A stretch of 64,000 nt of DNA from the NCBI GenBank assembly GCA_020809705.1, contig CP085831.1, positions 2,976,001 through 3,040,000 on the forward strand. The letters run 5' to 3'. Below the pieces are notes generated by a model. The model saw nothing but the letters and a program-made list of their open reading frames with translations, had not been told where the DNA came from and did no database searches. Below, one piece after another: positions 59,142-64,000 of the stretch; within the stretch, counting starts at the first letter, position 1, and the number at the start of each line of letters is the position of its first letter. The stretch is from Calonectria ilicicola. Taxonomy: Eukaryota > Ascomycota > Sordariomycetes > Hypocreales > Nectriaceae. Position numbers and translations under genes: made by a program.

Positions 59142-59500
59142 CGTCATCGCTCAGCAAAGGCGCAGGTTGGATTTACTGTCAGGTGAGAGTGCAGACTGAC
59201 TACTGCACGGACTGTATATTGTGGGTTAGTGGGAAGTTGATGCACCATATGTTTCAGGATTATTACCGTGTATACACCTTCAAGGATGCATATATATTGA
59301 AAAACTATGTTCGAGCAAACAGTCGTCATGCTGTATATTAAATACCCCGATAATACAATTTAACATCATCAGCAGTGTTCTTTGACTAATGGCCGTTGGG
59401 TTGTGTGTGTGTGTGTGTGTGTGTGTATTTAACGCCTTTAGGCGTTCTGGTACAGTACCAAGAATGACGATCCTTGTGGGGATATTGGGTGTGTTTATGC
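59142..59500. other. 3' flank of the Thr-rich protein gene and edge of the AT-rich block
   Basis: Ordinary composition up to about 59480, with a (TG)12 run at 59402-59426; beyond this the sequence changes abruptly to more than 80 percent A and T. Confidence 0.6.
59402..59426. repeat. (TG)12 microsatellite
   Basis: Twelve uninterrupted TG units. Confidence 0.95.
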
Positions 59501-60129
59501 TATAAAATTAGTTATATGTAAATAACTTAGTAAATAGGTTGTAAATTTCCTATATATGAAATTCCTTCTGTTTTAGTGATGAAAGTTTATAATTGTACTT
59601 TTTTTATTTGTGGATATTGGTATTGTTATAGGATATTATTTTATATTATTTTATTGTTCTCTTTTAATTTTATAAGCTTAGAGGCTTAGGGTTAAAGAAG
59701 TATTTATTTAATATTAAAAGAATTTATATTTTATAATTTTATTTATTTTTTAAAAAATAGGATTTTAGAGTAATATATTTAGTATTAAGGGTATATTTTA
59801 ATAAAGAAATATATATTTTTAATTAATTAAATATATTATTTAAAATTTTTATTTAATATTTTTTTTATTATTATTTTTAAATTATTATTTAAGTAAATTT
59901 ATTTATTAAATAAGATCTTTTTATAATAAAAGATATATAATAGATTCTTTTTTTTATATAAATATAAAAGCTTAATATTATAATTTTATTTTTTATAATA
60001 ATTAATAAAATTATTATACTTTATTTTAATAATTAAAAAATAATATAAAATAAATTAAGAAAAATTAAATATCTTTCTTAATATAATTAAACTATATTCA
60101 AATTTTATTATAAAGCTAAATAAACTTTC

Positions 60130-60627
60130 CTTATAATATCCTTCTAATATATAATTAATTTATATATTAAAGCAATTATATATTCCATTTTAATATTATT
60201 ATTTTTCAAAGTAAAAAATAACTTCTATCCTTATATCCCTCTTTACTCTTATAAGTATAGAAGGATCAGTGGTTTATTCCTAGATCTTAAGTACATCTTT
60301 TATTAATTTATTTATTAACTTATTACCCTTAATATCTTAATATTCTAGAAGCTATTTAACTTCTATATTATTATATTTTCAAGCTAGTTCTTAGAATCTG
60401 AGAAAAACTGCCTAAGATATCTTAGATGGTTTTCCTTTTAGGTAGTTTATAGTCGCTTAGTTATTAAGGAGAATGTAGATTTTATATAAGAGATTAGTTT
60501 TTAGATCTAGGGTAGCTTTAAGTCCCCTAAGGGCCCCTAATACTTCCACATTAAAAACTTCTACCTTATTAAGCCTACCATTCCTTATAATTAAGATCTT
60601 ATTTTTATTTATAATAGCGTAGCCATA
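60130..60627 (-). mobile_element. RNase H domain remnant of a Tad-like LINE
   Basis: Reading the minus strand from 60627 down gives YGYAII, a VEVFNVEVLGALRGL block matching the E-A-x-G-A-L helix of LINE RNase H, then IYILLNN, GKPSKIS, FLRF and finally an EVKW-type strand (Trp now a stop) with HxDIxGNExAD-like spacing. At least eight stops occur, mostly at expected Trp or Gln. The remnant ends abruptly at 60627 against the LTR-like repeat. Confidence 0.7.
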
Positions 60628-61870
60628 TGTAACAGTCTGGTCAATTCCTAACTTAATAAACCAATTAAAATAAAGAATTTATTATTAGCAGAATGATTAA
60701 GTATATTATAGTAAAATAAAGTAATAGAGATATTATATTAAGTAATAGTTAATTATAATTAAAATAATCAAGTTATATTAAAAGCTAATTAATTCTATTT
60801 CTTATAGTAAGATCTAATCTATTTATATACTATTATATCTAAGATCTATTATTATAATGGTTAAATAAAGTTGATTTAATAGTATTTATTGTAATTTTTA
60901 ATTATATTAAATAAGAATTATTTAATTTTACTTTTATTAGTTGGTTATATAGGTCTAGGGTAGTTTGGTTTAATTGGTTGGGATTCTACTTATAGTTACT
61001 GCCTTTTAAGTGTTCGGGTTATAATATAATACTTTCCCTTTTATTAGTCTTATTCTAAGGCTAGGTAAATAGGCTAGTTTCTTTACTTGTGGCTATTATA
61101 TATTTTTCTTCTTTTTATCTTTTTATAATTCTTAATATTAATAGAATATTAGATTATATTACTAAGGTTATATTTTATTTTAAGATAATTAAAGCTTATT
61201 AAAAGAATATTATTAAATTAATTAATAAATTTAATTTTAAAATATTTTATTATTTAACTTATTTTTATATTAAGTAATTATTTTATATTATAGCTAAGGG
61301 AAAAAGCTATTATAAATTTTATATAAAAAATAAGTATTTTAATTATAATTTTAAAAGTATCTTTACTTAAGTTTATAAATATACTCTTCTTCTTTTATTT
61401 TTATATATTTATTTTTTTTTAATTAAATAAATTTCTTATAAAAAAGATTAGATTAATATAAAGAAAAAGAAAGCTAAAGTAGATTTAATAAATACTTTAA
61501 CTTAATTATAATACTTATATACTTAAAAGTATTATTTATATAAGAAAGTAAAGGAGATAATTTCTTAAAATTATAAGAATTTAGATAAATTAGAAGAAAA
61601 GGAGTATATTAAAGTATTAGTATTATTAAAGGTATAATTGCTTAAGGATTATAAGATTATTAATTAAAGTGATTTACTTAATTTTCTTTATATTGATTTT
61701 GGAGAAATACTTTTAGTATCTTTAAGTAATATATAAGATATTTGGTAGGTTTTTAGATTATTTTTTTTATAGTTTTTTTATTTAATTTTAAATTTTTTAT
61801 TTTTTTTTCTTTATAGGATTTTTTTAATTTTCTATTAGTTTTTTAGGTTTTTTATTTATAATTTATAATT
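60628..61870 (+). repeat. LTR-like direct repeat, copy 1
   Basis: It begins TGTAACAGTCTGGTC, an LTR-style start, at the point where the LINE remnant is cut. Similarity to copy 2 at 62755 continues for as far as the window allows. About 400 bases in, the pair shares TTATAATATAATA, a possible LTR end. Further in, a decayed plus-strand frame has a Cys-x-x-Cys-like pattern (now Tyr/Phe) seen in fungal retroelement-linked ORFs. Confidence 0.65.
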
Positions 61871-62339
61871 AGGTTTTATATTAATTTGGATATTATTATT
61901 AAATTTTAATAATAAAATATAGAAAATAAAGTAAACTTTAATATTATTTAAGAGATTAAGCTTATAATTGTTTTTTAATTTTTTTTAATTAAATATAGCT
62001 TAATCTATATAAAGTTAATTTTTTTATTTTATTTTTTTATTATAAGATTTTTTATTATTAAGTAGATTATATCTCTTTTTAAAAAGATTAATCTTTTTAA
62101 TCTTTTTATATTATAATATCTTTTTATAATATTATATATAAATTCAAGTTTAATCTTTATTTTTTTATATAATTTTCTTAGATTATTTAATTTAATTATT
62201 ACTTTTATTTAGATTATATTTTCTAAAAGGGCTTAATAAGTATCTAATATAAAGCTAAAGTTAGCTTTTACTAATATTATTTTAATATTATAATTATAAA
62301 ATATATTATATACTAATTATATAATAAGTAACTTCTCTA

Positions 62340-62754
62340 CTTAATTAATTTATTTATAATTAATATAATATTATAGATATTACTTAATTTTTTAATTTTA
62401 ATATTTAATTTATTTATTTATTTAAAAGTAGAAAGCTATACTTAGTTTATAATTTAACCTTATTAAGGATATTAAGTTTTATTAAAACTTAAATATAAAT
62501 AATTATCCTCTATTTAATATAATTTTGATTAATAGTTTATATATAGTAATTATATATTAAAAGAAAAGATAGGTAAATTGTTCTTTTTTTATTATTTTAT
62601 TATAAAGAAGATAATATATTGCTTTTATAAAGCAATTAATAATAATAAAAATACTATTATAGTATACTTCTATAGTAGGGTCTATTAATAAGGGAAGGTC
62701 AGTAATAAAGTCTATTATGATTGAGTCCTATGGTTGTTGTATGATAGGGGATAG
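62340..62754 (-). mobile_element. Ty3/gypsy integrase core remnant
   Basis: Read on the minus strand from 62754: P-stop-DSI with DFITDLPL (Trp of the usual PWDSI is TAG), DP, then a YNSIFIII block, KAIYYL, a SDRG-like NRG with LFIFKF, KLSIAFY and finally a T-N-Q-T-L-E-Q-Y-like stretch with stops at Gln and Trp places. This is the catalytic core order of gypsy integrases. It is cut at 62755 by the second LTR-like copy. Confidence 0.75.
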
Positions 62755-64000
62755 TGTAACAGTCTGGTCAATTCCTAACTTAATAAACTAATCAGAATGA
62801 AGAATTTATTATTAATAGGATAGTTAAATGTGTTATAGTAAATAAAGTAATAGAAATATTATATTAAGTAATAGTTAATTGTAATTAAGGTAATTAAATT
62901 ATATTAAAAACTGGTTAATATTAGTTATAAAGGTAGATTTTAATTTATTTATATATTATTATTTAGTAGGTGCTTATTGTATTAGTTTTATTTAATATAT
63001 TAATAATTAAGATATTAATTATAGGGTGATTATTAATATTGTGGGTGATTGCTTATAAATGCTTTCTTATTAATTAATATAAGGTTTATAAGATAAGTAA
63101 ATATTAATTCTATTATTTTTAATTATTTAAATATATTATAGATTATAATATAATATTCTCTTTTTATTAATCTTATTTTTAAGGCTTATTAGGTTGATCT
63201 TATATATAAGTTCCTTATTCTTAATCTTTAAAATATTTTCTAATTATACCTTATAATTTAAATAATTCTAAACTATATCTTTATATTAATACTTAAGCCT
63301 AGCTTATTAATTTAACTAACTTTAAAATTATATTATATTCTTTTTACTCTTTTAAAGGTTTATAATATAAAATATTACTAAATTTTAATAATTATTATAG
63401 TAAATATATTTATTATAATAAAATATATAATACTTTAGAGATATTTTTAATTATATATATATTATTTTTTATAAATAATAAGTATAAGTAGGTATTAATA
63501 TTTTATAATAATCTAAATAAATTAAAAGTTTAATTATTTAAATATAAAAGAGAAAGTAATTAAGAAGAAGTTCTTTTATATATAAATAAAAGTACTTATT
63601 ATTTAAGTTAAAGTTTAGAAATCTTTAAATTATTTATTCTATTTTTATTATTAAAAATATTAACTTAAAATAAAAAATATAAAAATAATATATTAAAATC
63701 TTTTTTCTTAAATAAATTAAAGAAGGTAGATTGGATAGAATTAGAGATTATTATTTAGGTATAATCTTTAAGGGCTATAGATATTATTAATTAGAATATT
63801 ATTGATCTTAATGGTTTACTTAGTATTATATTTTTAAAAATATTTTTAATATCTTTAAGTAATATATAAAGTATTTAGTAGGTTCTTAGATTATTTTTTT
63901 ATAATCTTTTTATTTAATTTTAAATTTTTTATCTTCTTTTTTTTTATAAGATTTTTTTAACTTTCTATTAATCTTCTAAGTTTTTTATTTGTAGTTTATA
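62755..64000 (+). repeat. LTR-like direct repeat, copy 2 (runs off the window)
   Basis: Same start TGTAACAGTCTGGTC as copy 1, with differences mainly between A and G or C and T. Matching points stay 2.127-2.133 kb apart from beginning to window end (for example ATCTTTAAGTAATATA at 61718 and 63851). Confidence 0.7.

Larger units (their letters stand above)
59500..64000. mobile_element. AT-rich block of RIP-degraded retroelements
   Basis: Composition is almost only A and T with TA steps prominent, no long ORF, and a sharp edge at about 59500. Remains of LINE and LTR elements are readable, with stop codons exactly where Trp and Gln are expected. That is the footprint of C-to-T mutation at CpA on either strand, known in ascomycetes as RIP. 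The block continues past the right edge. Confidence 0.85.

Noticed and set aside
1..64000. tRNA, rRNA, CRISPR arrays and bacterial-type operons
   Set aside because: No T-loop plus acceptor-stem pairing, no rRNA blocks and no regularly spaced repeats were seen; gene structure is eukaryotic.

Overview
The window is nuclear DNA of a filamentous ascomycete (Pezizomycotina). Genes carry several short introns (mostly 43-77 nt) with GTNNGT-type donors, CTAAC branch sites and AG acceptors. The families are typical of that group: HET-domain proteins, NACHT-WD40 and NACHT-ankyrin (NLR-like) proteins, a CFEM-type seven-helix receptor, a PhiA-like wall protein and Baeyer-Villiger-type monooxygenases. The last 4.5 kb is an extremely AT-rich block of decayed retroelements, as left by repeat-induced point mutation (RIP). 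I cannot name the species.

Layout. (1) 1-8.6 kb: a likely ketone-degradation or tailoring cluster, with the 3' end of a probable transcription-factor gene, a flavin monooxygenase with an in-frame TAG, an HSL-type esterase and a second, intact paralogous monooxygenase. CGGAA/TTCCG palindromes lie upstream of all three enzyme genes. (2) 9.5-13.8 kb: a remnant of a membrane-protein gene, then two convergent genes for fungal-specific membrane proteins, one with an apparent 1-nt frameshift in a T8 run. (3) 14.4-20 kb: two tandem HET-domain genes. (4) 20.2-30.4 kb: a small secreted Lys/Val/Ala-rich protein, 3.9 kb without convincing genes, an enoyl-reductase-like MDR enzyme, a nine-exon RecQ helicase and a beta-lactamase-like serine hydrolase. 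(5) 31.3-38.8 kb: two NLR-like genes, NACHT-WD40 and tandem-NTPase/ankyrin/C-terminal-membrane-segment. (6) 39.7-54.7 kb: a nine-exon YchF/OLA1-type ATPase with an apparent 1-nt insertion, a CFEM receptor, a DDX60-like SF2 helicase and an aminoglycoside-phosphotransferase-like kinase with an in-frame TAG. (7) 55.9-59.1 kb: a PhiA-like secreted protein and a secreted Thr-rich protein with a Cys-rich C-terminal module. (8) 59.5-64 kb: the RIP-degraded block with recognisable remains of a LINE RNase H, a Ty3/gypsy integrase and two direct copies of an LTR-like element about 2.13 kb apart.

How genes may work together. A Baeyer-Villiger monooxygenase turns a ketone into an ester and an esterase splits it, so the left cluster has both halves of one route. 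The HET and NLR genes at 14-39 kb form a loose group of probable self/non-self recognition or cell-death genes. RIP is plausible because the AT-rich block has stops where Trp and Gln codons are expected; the TAG codons in two otherwise intact genes are of the same kind of change. All gene models come from reading splice sites and conserved motifs by eye; no database search was possible.
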